A DNA stretch of 64,000 bases. Source: Sphingobacteriaceae bacterium (GTDB lineage Bacteria; Bacteroidota; Bacteroidia; Sphingobacteriales; Sphingobacteriaceae). Location of the stretch: assembly GCA_029266635.1 (NCBI GenBank), contig JAQSWM010000008.1, positions 1 to 64,000 on the forward strand, in the 5' to 3' direction. Both the position numbers and the translations under genes were made by a program. A model generated the notes under the pieces. It had not been told where the DNA came from. It saw nothing but the letters and a program-made list of their open reading frames with translations, and searched no databases. Below, in pieces: positions 34,154-42,035 of the stretch. Position 1 is the stretch's first letter, and each line of letters begins with the position of its first letter.

Positions 34154-34975
34154 ATGAACAAATACATTTCGTTTTCATTGCTGCTGGCGGCAACAGCTTT
34201 TCTTTCCTGTTCAAAAAAATTTACCCAGAACACACAGGCAGCAAAGTCTCGTACTGCCAACAGCATTCTTGTGATGACTTATAACATCCATCACTGCAAC
34301 CCACCTTCAAAGGAAGGCGTGATTGATGTTGAAGCGGTGGCAAATGTGATCAGGGAACAGAACCCAGATATTGTTGCCCTTCAGGAAGTGGATGTAAACA
34401 CTGACCGCTCGAAGGTGAATGAGGCGCAGCAATTGGCCGATAAAACCGGCATGAAATATTTCTTCGCCAAAGCTATCGATCATCAGAATGGCGAATATGG
34501 TGTAGCGATACTTTCAAAATACAACATTGAAGAAGGGACTGTACATAAACTCCCCATGGAACCCGGCAGCAAACGTGAACAACGTGTTCTCGCAACTGCA
34601 AAAATCACGTTAAAGGATGGCACTTCCATCCGCTTTGGCTCTACGCACCTTGATGCGGGCAGCAATCCAGTCGACCGCGAGTACCAGATCAAAGAGATCA
34701 ACCGGATCGCATCGGCAGAGACACTTCCCTTTATAATCGCCGGCGACTTCAACGCAGTTACAGGAAGCACGATCATCAATCAATTGGATCAGAACTTCCA
34801 GCGCAGCTGCACGGTTTGCGGGCCAACCATTCCTTCCGATAAGCCAAATAAGACAATCGATTTTATCGCGTTTAAGCCCAAGACCGGATTCAGAGCACTT
34901 TCAACCGCAGTAATCCAGGCACCGTATCCATCAGACCATTTACCTGTAACCGCCATTCTGGAATACACAAAATAA
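34154..34975 (+). CDS. Endonuclease/exonuclease/phosphatase-fold lipoprotein
   Basis: A 273-residue protein of the EEP (DNase I-like) metal-dependent phosphohydrolase fold. The leader ends FLSC (Cys-19), so the protein is probably lipid-anchored outside the cytoplasm. Motifs run in the family order: MTYNIHH (41-47), LQEVD (76-80, Glu-78 as metal ligand), STHLD, AGDFNA and SDHLPV (catalytic His near the end). The fold serves nucleases, neutral sphingomyelinases and inositol polyphosphate phosphatases. The membrane location and GDPD/GH89 neighbours make a lipid or glycolipid head group more likely than DNA, which is inference. Confidence 0.85.
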   Translation: MNKYISFSLLLAATAFLSCSKKFTQNTQAAKSRTANSILVMTYNIHHCNPPSKEGVIDVEAVANVIREQNPDIVALQEVDVNTDRSKVNEAQQLADKTGMKYFFAKAIDHQNGEYGVAILSKYNIEEGTVHKLPMEPGSKREQRVLATAKITLKDGTSIRFGSTHLDAGSNPVDREYQIKEINRIASAETLPFIIAGDFNAVTGSTIINQLDQNFQRSCTVCGPTIPSDKPNKTIDFIAFKPKTGFRALSTAVIQAPYPSDHLPVTAILEYTK

Positions 34976-34979
34976 GACA

Positions 34980-37193
34980 ATGAAGCTTTTCTTACATCGA
35001 TTTATACTGCTGCTGTTCCTTTTCCCACTAGCCGTTTCGGCTCAGGCCCAAGCAAACCAACAGGATAAACAAGCCGCGTACGCCCTTATCAAACGTGTTA
35101 TGAAAGGGAGTGCAAGCAAGTTTGAGGTCAATTATATCCCAAAGTCCGACGGGAAAGACGTTTTTGGGCTTGAAAGCAGCAAAGGCAAAATCATCCTCAG
35201 CGGAAACAACAACGTTTCTGTAGCAAGCGCTCTGAACTATTACCTGCGCAACTACGCACATTGCCTTATCTCCTGGAACGGCTCAAACCTCAAGCTGCCA
35301 AACCCATTACCGGAAGTTAAAGAAAAGGTGGTTAAGCAGTCGCCGTATCAGTTCCGGTATTACCTTAATTATTGCACATTCAACTATTCCATGAGCTGGT
35401 GGGATTGGAACAGATGGCAATGGGAAATCGACTTCATGGCGATGAATGGCATCAACATGCCGCTTGCCATAACAGGGCAAAACTCTGTTTGGAGTCGTGT
35501 GTACAAGAAAATGGGCTTTACCGACAAGGATCTGGAGAGCTTCTTCTCGGGACCCGCCTACTTCAACTGGTTCTTTATGGGAAACCTGGATGGCTGGGGC
35601 GGCCCGCTGCCCAAGAGCCACATGATGGCGCATGAGGAATTGCAGAAAAAGATTCTGGAGCGTGAGCGTTCGTTGGGAATGGATCCTATCCTTCCAGCCT
35701 TCACTGGTCACGTGCCGCCAAACTTTAAAGACAAATTCCCGCATGCCAAACTAAAGAAAACACATTGGTCAACCTTTCGGGATGTCTATATCCTGGATCC
35801 TGATGATCCGATGTTCATGAAAATCGGGAAATCATTTATAGACGAAGAAGTAAAAACCTACGGCACCAACCATTTCTACACCGCCGACACGTTCAACGAA
35901 AACACTCCGCCTACCAATGACTCCACCTACCTGAGCGACGTGAGCAAAAAGGTGTATCAGTCTATGGCTGCCGCCGATCCGAAAGCTACCTGGATTATGC
36001 AGGGATGGCTGTTCTACTACACCGCCAAATTCTGGCAGCCTACGCAGATCAAAGCTTTGCTGAACGCTGTGCCGGATGATAAAATGATCATCTTAGATCT
36101 ATGGTCGGAGAACCACCCGGTTTGGCAGCGCACCGATGCATACTACGGCAAACCGTGGATCTGGAACATGCTGCACAACTTCGGTGGTAATATCAGCATG
36201 TATGGCAGGATGGATGAAGTAGCATCGGGACCGATCAATGCTTTGCACGATCCAAAATCGGGCAAAATGGCTGGCATCGGGCTTACGCCGGAAGCCATTG
36301 AGCAAAACCCCGTTATGTACCAGTTAATGCTGGATAACGTATGGACAAACAAGCCCATCAATGTAGATACATGGCTGAAAGACTATGCTTTTCAGCGATA
36401 TGGAAAGCGGAACGCATCAGCAGACAAAGCCTGGGATATTTTACATAAAACGGTTTACACCGGAGGCATTCTCCCCGGTGGACCGGAATCTATTATCACC
36501 GCACGCCCAACATTCGGCACAGCGGCTAAAGGCACACGCATCAAGAAGTTCTACAAACCTGAAAACCTAGTACCGGCCTGGGATAACCTGATCGCGGCTT
36601 CTGCCGACTTAAAAACAGAAGGCTTCTGCTACGATCTGGTTGACCTCACCCGACAGGTGTTGGTAAATTATGCTGATACATTGCAGCGGCAGTTCGCCCA
36701 GGCATATGAGAAGAAAGATCTGGCAGGCTTTCGCAGGATCAGTGCTGCATTTATTGGCGTACTGGATGATACCGATAAGCTTCTCGCCACCCGCGAAGAC
36801 TTCCTCTTAGGCAAATGGCTGAACGCTGCTAAGAAGGTCGGCAACACACCTCAGGAAAAAGCCCTCTACGAAAAGAACGCCCGCAACCTCATCACCCTCT
36901 GGGGAGGCAAAGACGCCACGTTGGCTGAATATTCTTGCAGACAGTGGAGCGGGATGATCTCAGGATTTTACAAACCACGCTGGCAGCAATTCTTCAGGTA
37001 TGCAGATCAGCAGCTTTCTGCCGGCAAAGAGATAAACCAGAAAGAATTTGAAGAAAAGATTGTAGATTGGGAGTGGAATTGGATAAACAGCTCCGACATC
37101 TACAACGACAAGCCCGTGGGCGACGAAATAGAAATTGCCAACAGGCTCTACAAGAAATACATACCTCTAATACGAAAAGAATATCATCAGTAA
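34980..37193 (+). CDS. GH89 alpha-N-acetylglucosaminidase
   Basis: A 737-residue secreted homologue of NAGLU, which removes terminal alpha-linked GlcNAc. The signal peptide ends near AQAQA (21-25). The N-terminal domain (30-120) precedes the barrel, which has the family signature WWDWNRWQWEIDFMAMNGIN (140-159), then TADTFNEN with Glu-307 and LDLWSENHP with Glu-377, the likely catalytic pair, followed by the MLHNFGGN loop. A helical C-terminal domain completes the usual length. It starts 4 bases after the EEP gene. Natural substrates of the family include heparan sulfate and mucin-type alpha-GlcNAc caps. Confidence 0.95.
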   Translation: MKLFLHRFILLLFLFPLAVSAQAQANQQDKQAAYALIKRVMKGSASKFEVNYIPKSDGKDVFGLESSKGKIILSGNNNVSVASALNYYLRNYAHCLISWNGSNLKLPNPLPEVKEKVVKQSPYQFRYYLNYCTFNYSMSWWDWNRWQWEIDFMAMNGINMPLAITGQNSVWSRVYKKMGFTDKDLESFFSGPAYFNWFFMGNLDGWGGPLPKSHMMAHEELQKKILERERSLGMDPILPAFTGHVPPNFKDKFPHAKLKKTHWSTFRDVYILDPDDPMFMKIGKSFIDEEVKTYGTNHFYTADTFNENTPPTNDSTYLSDVSKKVYQSMAAADPKATWIMQGWLFYYTAKFWQPTQIKALLNAVPDDKMIILDLWSENHPVWQRTDAYYGKPWIWNMLHNFGGNISMYGRMDEVASGPINALHDPKSGKMAGIGLTPEAIEQNPVMYQLMLDNVWTNKPINVDTWLKDYAFQRYGKRNASADKAWDILHKTVYTGGILPGGPESIITARPTFGTAAKGTRIKKFYKPENLVPAWDNLIAASADLKTEGFCYDLVDLTRQVLVNYADTLQRQFAQAYEKKDLAGFRRISAAFIGVLDDTDKLLATREDFLLGKWLNAAKKVGNTPQEKALYEKNARNLITLWGGKDATLAEYSCRQWSGMISGFYKPRWQQFFRYADQQLSAGKEINQKEFEEKIVDWEWNWINSSDIYNDKPVGDEIEIANRLYKKYIPLIRKEYHQ

Positions 37194-37206
37194 CCACTAA
37201 CCAGAA

Positions 37207-38604
37207 ATGAACCGTAGAAATTTAATTAAATCGTTAGGGATCAGCTTAGGTGCCACAATCATCAGCACCGAAGCCTTGGGCAGGATAGCCAAAGACACTT
37301 ACAGCTATGCTATCCCCAAAAACCCTTTGCACAAACCATTCGAAAAAGCAGTAACAGCTATCACCTGCGGTGCAGGAAATCGTGGCAATGTGTATGGCGG
37401 TTTTGCAACCAAATTCCCCGGCGAGCTCGATATCATCGGAGTTGCAGAGCCTATCCCCTTCCGCAATGAGCGTTACGCCAAAACCCACAACATAGAACAG
37501 AATAATCGCTTCAATACCTGGGAAGATGTATTCAAACGTCCCAAGTTTGCCGACGCAGTAATCATCTCTATGCCCGATAATCTGCACTATGCACCCTGCA
37601 TGAAAGCGTTGGAGATGGGGTATGATGTGTTGCTGGAAAAACCTATTGCCCCTACCGAAAAAGAGTGCCGCGATATCCTCGCCATGGCGAAGAAAACCGG
37701 GCGCATTGTAGGTGTTTGCCACGTGCTTCGTTATGCTCCTTACTTCGTGAAGATGAAGGAACTGATTGCACAAGGAGCTATAGGCAGGGTAATGAGCGTG
37801 CAACATCTCGAGCCAATTGAGCATACGCATATGGCGCACTCGTACGTCCGCGGCAACTGGCACAACTCAAAAGAGACAACTCCTATCCTGCTGGCCAAAT
37901 CATGCCACGACCTTGACATCATTAAGTGGGTGATCAATAAACCGAGCAAGGAAATTATTGCCATGGGCGATCTTACCTGGTTTAAGCGGGAGAATGCGCC
38001 CGAGGGCAGCACCAACAGGTGTACCGAAGGATGCAAAGTGGAGCGTGAGTGCCCGTACTCTGCGATAAAAGAATATGTAGAGAGAGGCTCCCGCAACAAA
38101 GTCCTCGACATTCCTGATGACATGAAGGATAAAGACGAACGGAAGAACTTCATCATAAACAAACTAAACACAACTAACTACGGGCGCTGCGTGTACCGCA
38201 TGGACAACGATCAGCCCGACCATTATATCACAAGCATACGTTTTGCCGATGCCGTAACTGCCAACTTCTCCATGGAGGCTTTCGCCGGATATGCTGGAAG
38301 ACGAACACGCATTTTCGGTTCAATGGGCGATATTGTGGGCGATATGGATGAGTTGGTTGTTACCGATTTTCGCACACGCAAGAGTGTAACCCTCAAGCCA
38401 AAAGCAGAAGATGTGGAAGGCTATACAAATGCCGGCCACGGCGGCGGCGACTATAACTTAGCCCACGACTTTGTACAGGCTGTTGCGCATCAGGATCCTA
38501 AAATGCTTACTTCCACGATCGATGAATCTATAGAAAGCCACCTGATGGGCTTTATGGCGGAAAAGAGCCGGAAGACAAAAAGAGTAGAAGCGATTAAGGT
38601 GTAG
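37207..38604 (+). CDS. Gfo/Idh/MocA-family oxidoreductase, Tat-type leader
   Basis: A 465-residue NAD(P)-binding oxidoreductase. The N-terminus (MNRRNLIKSLGISLGA) is a Tat-like signal, which fits a cofactor-loaded exported enzyme. The Rossmann domain begins about residue 45 (ITCGAGNRGNVYGG) and carries the family EKP motif (LLEKPIAPTEKE). A cysteine-bearing segment (CTEGCKVERECPYSA, then GRCVYRMDND) is characteristic of one subgroup. Members oxidise sugars or inositol, and some (GH109 and 3-keto pathways) cleave glycosides through redox chemistry. It is the last gene of the operon, 13 bases after GH89. Confidence 0.88.
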   Translation: MNRRNLIKSLGISLGATIISTEALGRIAKDTYSYAIPKNPLHKPFEKAVTAITCGAGNRGNVYGGFATKFPGELDIIGVAEPIPFRNERYAKTHNIEQNNRFNTWEDVFKRPKFADAVIISMPDNLHYAPCMKALEMGYDVLLEKPIAPTEKECRDILAMAKKTGRIVGVCHVLRYAPYFVKMKELIAQGAIGRVMSVQHLEPIEHTHMAHSYVRGNWHNSKETTPILLAKSCHDLDIIKWVINKPSKEIIAMGDLTWFKRENAPEGSTNRCTEGCKVERECPYSAIKEYVERGSRNKVLDIPDDMKDKDERKNFIINKLNTTNYGRCVYRMDNDQPDHYITSIRFADAVTANFSMEAFAGYAGRRTRIFGSMGDIVGDMDELVVTDFRTRKSVTLKPKAEDVEGYTNAGHGGGDYNLAHDFVQAVAHQDPKMLTSTIDESIESHLMGFMAEKSRKTKRVEAIKV

Positions 38605-38834
38605 GTCGGACTACTTACACTGCCTATCCTCTACCGTCATTACGAGGAGGCACGACGTGGCAATCTCTGGGATTCCAGCACTGCCGCTAAACCGCATGTC
38701 ATACTGAGGAGGCACGACGAAGGAACTAAGTGTTGCTATTGACCAAGTTCCCTCTACGCCAACTGGCGGAGAGGGATGACATAAAGCTTAAGTTGTATGT
38801 TCGGCCGCTACCTTCAAGGTTTCACATTTAAATA
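38605..38834. repeat. Degenerate intergenic repeat cluster
   Basis: No gene. Two related units are visible: CGTCATTACGAGGAGGCACG at 38636-38655 with its continuation GACGTGGCAATCTC, and a shorter copy (GAGGAGGCACGACGAAGGA, 38706-38724). The same GAGGAGGCACGACGTGGC core recurs at 48921-48938. Inverted fragments (CCAACTGGCGGAGAGGGATGAC) lie between. These resemble dispersed non-coding repeats common between convergent genes in Sphingobacteriaceae. Confidence 0.6.
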
Positions 38835-38868
38835 AAAAAGGCTGCAAGATTAATCTTGCAGCCTTTTT
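38835..38868. terminator. Bidirectional terminator between convergent genes
   Basis: A perfect palindrome with 17-base arms: AAAAAGGCTGCAAGATT (38835-38851) and its complement (38852-38868). The A-run on one side and T-run on the other give a GC stem with a U-tract on either strand. It lies between the convergent oxidoreductase and GH27 genes and should stop transcription from both. Confidence 0.9.
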
Positions 38869-38889
38869 GCTTCTAATGGTTATACTTGC

Positions 38890-40122
38890 TTAGTTCACCA
38901 GCATATACACACAATCTCGGGGTTTGACCTGTACACTGATGGTATTGCTAAACTGCCCTAGGTCTTTTTTGTCATAAACATCCCGTACACTTACTTTCCT
39001 GTTGAAGCCCAGATCAGAAAGATTTACAGCAACAGTTTGGGTTTTCGCGTGGTCTCTGTTCAGGAACAGCACCGCTGCTTTTCCACCTTTTAACTTCTTA
39101 GTCCAGATCTCAGTATTTCCTATAACCTTCAGGCGTGTGCCTTGTTCGGTCGGGTCCTGGTTGATGGCAATCGCCTCCTTATTCATCACGATGTCTTTTT
39201 CATATTGAGGCATGTTCCTTGGATCGTCGCCGAGGAAGAGCGGTGCCGACATAATTCCCCAAAGCGCAAAATACATTTTCTGTTCGCTTGGTGTAAGGCC
39301 CTGGTCACCGGTAACCAACATCTCCGGATCATTCCAGTAACCCGGTCCCGCATACTGAGCAGATTTATTATTTTCATTGGCTATCCACATTACCGTTTTG
39401 AAGTTCCCCTTCGGAGCTACTGCAACCGAATCAAACGCGGCTTTTCCTACGTTCACTCTTGCCATGATATCAGGAGTTGTCCTCGACATGTTTCCCACCT
39501 CAGGATTCCAATCGCGGAACTGGTAGGCGCTTATGCTTAGCACAATATTCTTGCCGCTCTTTTTAAGGATGTCAGTCCAGCGGAAATAAGTTTCCTTAAG
39601 CAAATCTTCGTTCCAGCCTGGCGCATATTTACATTTATCAAGTTTGATGAAATCGAGCCCCCAGTCAATAAACTGCTGTATTTGCACCTGCTCGTGATTG
39701 AACCCGCCCACAGGGTCGCCACCGCAATCCTGAGTTCCCGGAACAGTGTGCAAACCAAACTTAAAGCCCTTGGAATGGGCATAATCAGCCAGCGCTTTTA
39801 TCCCGTGAGGGAATTTCTCAGGATGGGCAGCCAACTCTCCGTTGGGACCGAGCTTGGTATCCCGCCATCCGCCATCTACAACCACATAGTTGTAACCTGC
39901 ATCCCGCAATCCGTTGGCTGCCATTGCATCAATCACCTCACGCACCACGGCCTCATTCACATCTTTTTTGCCGAACCAGTTCCAACTATTCCAGCCCATC
40001 GGCGGTGTTGGAGCAATTCCCTGCAGCTTACGGGTGCCCTGCTTCTGGGCAATACAGCCTGTGTTCAGCAAGAATGCGATTGAAAATGAGTACAGAAGTG
40101 CTTTGAAAAGACGATTTTTCAT
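38890..40122 (-). CDS. GH27 alpha-galactosidase
   Basis: A 410-residue exported GH27 enzyme. The leader ends around LLNTGCIA (19-25), so Sec export or a loose lipobox at Cys-23 are both possible. The barrel starts with PTPPMGWNSWNWFG (38-51); the nucleophile is Asp-162 (FIKLDKCKY) and the acid/base is Asp-265 (GYWNDPEML). The C-terminal beta domain spans about 325-410. It removes terminal alpha-galactose, or related residues such as beta-L-arabinopyranose, from glycans. It stands alone on the minus strand with its own upstream gap, facing the GH89 operon across a terminator. Confidence 0.93.
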   Translation of the reverse strand: MKNRLFKALLYSFSIAFLLNTGCIAQKQGTRKLQGIAPTPPMGWNSWNWFGKKDVNEAVVREVIDAMAANGLRDAGYNYVVVDGGWRDTKLGPNGELAAHPEKFPHGIKALADYAHSKGFKFGLHTVPGTQDCGGDPVGGFNHEQVQIQQFIDWGLDFIKLDKCKYAPGWNEDLLKETYFRWTDILKKSGKNIVLSISAYQFRDWNPEVGNMSRTTPDIMARVNVGKAAFDSVAVAPKGNFKTVMWIANENNKSAQYAGPGYWNDPEMLVTGDQGLTPSEQKMYFALWGIMSAPLFLGDDPRNMPQYEKDIVMNKEAIAINQDPTEQGTRLKVIGNTEIWTKKLKGGKAAVLFLNRDHAKTQTVAVNLSDLGFNRKVSVRDVYDKKDLGQFSNTISVQVKPRDCVYMLVN

Positions 40123-40351
40123 ATTGGTTTGTTTCGGTATTAAATAGAAATCAGGTTCATTGCTGCAGTTGCGGATACCTGTTACAATAATTGCATAGAA
40201 TCCACATCAAAACCCCCTGTTTTTTGTCTAATATAAACTGTATTTTGATAATGGGGTTAATAGTTAAGAAGTTAAATTGTAAATGATCGGTTACCGAACG
40301 AAGCCCATTATTCAATACCCACTACTCTATACTCACAACCGAAAAATAAGA

Positions 40352-40359
40352 TAAATTTG
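40352..40359 (+). promoter_or_regulatory. Putative -7 box (TAAATTTG) of the polyprenyl synthase gene
   Basis: A full match to the Bacteroidota TAnnTTTG element ends 18 bases before the ATG at 40378. No TTTG was seen at the usual upstream distance. The box overlaps a TTG at 40357 that would otherwise extend the frame, which supports the ATG start. Confidence 0.45.
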
Positions 40360-40377
40360 CGCACCATCAATCAGGCT

Positions 40378-41352
40378 ATGCAATCTATATCCCAGCTACA
40401 GCAGCTCATTAATCAGGCAATTTCAGAAAAGCAGTTTAATGAAAACCCTACCGAACTATATGAACCCATCAATTACCTTATGTTGCTGGGTGGCAAGAGG
40501 CTGCGCCCGGTTCTGTTGCTTATGGCCACCGATTTATTTGGAGGAAGCGTGCTGAAGGCGCTCGATCCGGCTGTCGGGATAGAACTGTTTCACAATTTCA
40601 CCCTTATGCACGATGACATTATGGACAAGGCTCCTCTGCGCCGCGGGAAGGCCAGTGTGCATGCCAGATGGAATGAGAATATTGCTATCCTTTCTGGAGA
40701 TGTGATGTTTGTGGAAGCTTATACGCAGATGATCAAGGTTGACGATGCTATCCTGCGGGAGGTACTGGATATTTTCAGCATGACTGCCTCGGGTGTTTGC
40801 CAGGGACAGCAGATCGACATGAACTTTGAGCATGCGGATGGAGTCACCATTCCGGAGTATATAGAAATGATCAGGCTGAAAACAGCCATGCTTTTGGGAG
40901 GCAGCCTTCGCATAGGTGCGCTGATAGGCGGCGCCAACGCCGGGCAGGCGAAGTACCTTTATAGCTTTGGCGAGAACCTGGGCATCGCGTTCCAGCTTCA
41001 GGACGATATATTGGATGTGTACGGCGACCCGGATAAGTTCGGCAAACAAGTAGGCGGCGACATCCTATCTAACAAAAAGACCTTCCTCCACATCAAAGCA
41101 AACGAAATAGCCGAAGGGTTGGATGAAGAAGAACTTAACTTCTGGCGTAATCCGGAAAGCGGCAGCGGGACCGAGAAAGTAGAGGCGATTACCGCTATTT
41201 ACAACAGGCTCGGCGTGCGCCAACTCGCAGAAGAAGAAATGAACAGCTATGCCGAAAAAGCCCTTTTCGCCTTAGAGCAAATAGATGCTGACGCGGAGAA
41301 GAAACAGGCGTTGCGGCGCTTCGCTGAAGAGTTGCTTGTGAGGGAGAATTAG
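40378..41352 (+). CDS. Polyprenyl diphosphate synthase
   Basis: A 324-residue all-helical prenyltransferase that condenses isopentenyl diphosphate onto allylic diphosphates. The ATG at 40378 was chosen over a TTG 21 bases upstream. GGKRLRP (38-44), the first aspartate-rich motif DDIMD (79-83, followed by LRRG) and the second QDDILDVYGD with KQVGGDILSNKKT are intact. Phe-74 five residues before the first Asp suggests a short to medium product (FPP or GGPP), but chain length is uncertain. It is a housekeeping gene for quinone and cell-wall lipid synthesis and marks the return to core genome. Confidence 0.92.
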   Translation: MQSISQLQQLINQAISEKQFNENPTELYEPINYLMLLGGKRLRPVLLLMATDLFGGSVLKALDPAVGIELFHNFTLMHDDIMDKAPLRRGKASVHARWNENIAILSGDVMFVEAYTQMIKVDDAILREVLDIFSMTASGVCQGQQIDMNFEHADGVTIPEYIEMIRLKTAMLLGGSLRIGALIGGANAGQAKYLYSFGENLGIAFQLQDDILDVYGDPDKFGKQVGGDILSNKKTFLHIKANEIAEGLDEEELNFWRNPESGSGTEKVEAITAIYNRLGVRQLAEEEMNSYAEKALFALEQIDADAEKKQALRRFAEELLVREN

Positions 41353-41368
41353 AGGAAGAGCTTACTCT

Positions 41369-41911
41369 TTACTCCTTCACACTCTTAATCCTTCCCCGCA
41401 ACTCGTCGCTGTCAAAGCGATCGTAATACGTGACCGTAGTATTGCCGACAGACTTCAATTTACCTTTTAACTCGTCCCAGTCGAAGCGATCGTAATAGCT
41501 AAGCGGTGTACTGCCGATCGATTTGAGTTTGCCTTTCAATTCATCCCAACCAAACCTATCGTTATAGGTAAGGGTGGTGTTCCCAACCGACTTGAGTTTG
41601 CCACGCACTTCATCCCAGCTAAATTGATCGTAATAAGTGAGCGTAATGCCTCCAACCGACTTCAGTTTCCCATTGAGTTCAGAGCTATCAAACTCGTCAT
41701 AGTAACTAACCTGTCCACGTTCGTTTAGGGGCGAGTACTGAAGCAGCCTCCCATTGAGGCTGACAACAAACAGTACATCATCGCAGATAAATTCCACAGC
41801 ACGCACTGATGTGCCACGGTCGTTAAGCACCGGTAGTGGCTGATCCAGATGTTGAGCCATCACAGTAATCGAAGAAGTGAACAGCAGGGCTAAGATGACC
41901 TTAAATCTCAT
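41369..41911 (-). CDS. Exported protein made of 23-residue tandem repeats
   Basis: A 180-residue exported protein of unknown function with a Sec leader (ending VMAQ, 17-20). Residues 66-180 consist of a degenerate unit, four full 23-residue repeats (81-103, 104-126, 127-149, 150-172) and a partial last one. Each unit follows the pattern GKLKSVG-x-TTLTYYDRF-x-WDELK, with strong conservation of Gly, Lys, Tyr-Asp and Phe. The pattern suggests repeated beta-hairpins forming a small solenoid or propeller-like surface. It converges with the prenyl synthase 16 bases away and lies 124 bases downstream of the PHP gene. Confidence 0.75.
   Translation of the reverse strand: MRFKVILALLFTSSITVMAQHLDQPLPVLNDRGTSVRAVEFICDDVLFVVSLNGRLLQYSPLNERGQVSYYDEFDSSELNGKLKSVGGITLTYYDQFSWDEVRGKLKSVGNTTLTYNDRFGWDELKGKLKSIGSTPLSYYDRFDWDELKGKLKSVGNTTVTYYDRFDSDELRGRIKSVKE
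41372..41716 (-). repeat. 69-base tandem repeats within a coding sequence
   Basis: Coding tandem array with a 69-base period: four full copies plus partial copies at both ends. The copies differ by substitutions only, keeping frame, so they are protein repeats under selection and not satellite DNA or a CRISPR array. Confidence 0.8.
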
Positions 41912-42035
41912 AAGTTTTGAATTGGAAAGTAAATCTAAGCCAGCACAGATGAAAAGAAGATGAAATCTGCCGTTTCACCGTTTTGTTACTGATGACGAAC
42001 GCTGATGTGCGCTCATTCAAAACTCTCAATTCCAA

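Noticed and set aside
41372-41716. Regular 69-base repeats considered as a CRISPR array
   Set aside because: Units are contiguous without spacers, keep reading frame, and encode conserved residues.
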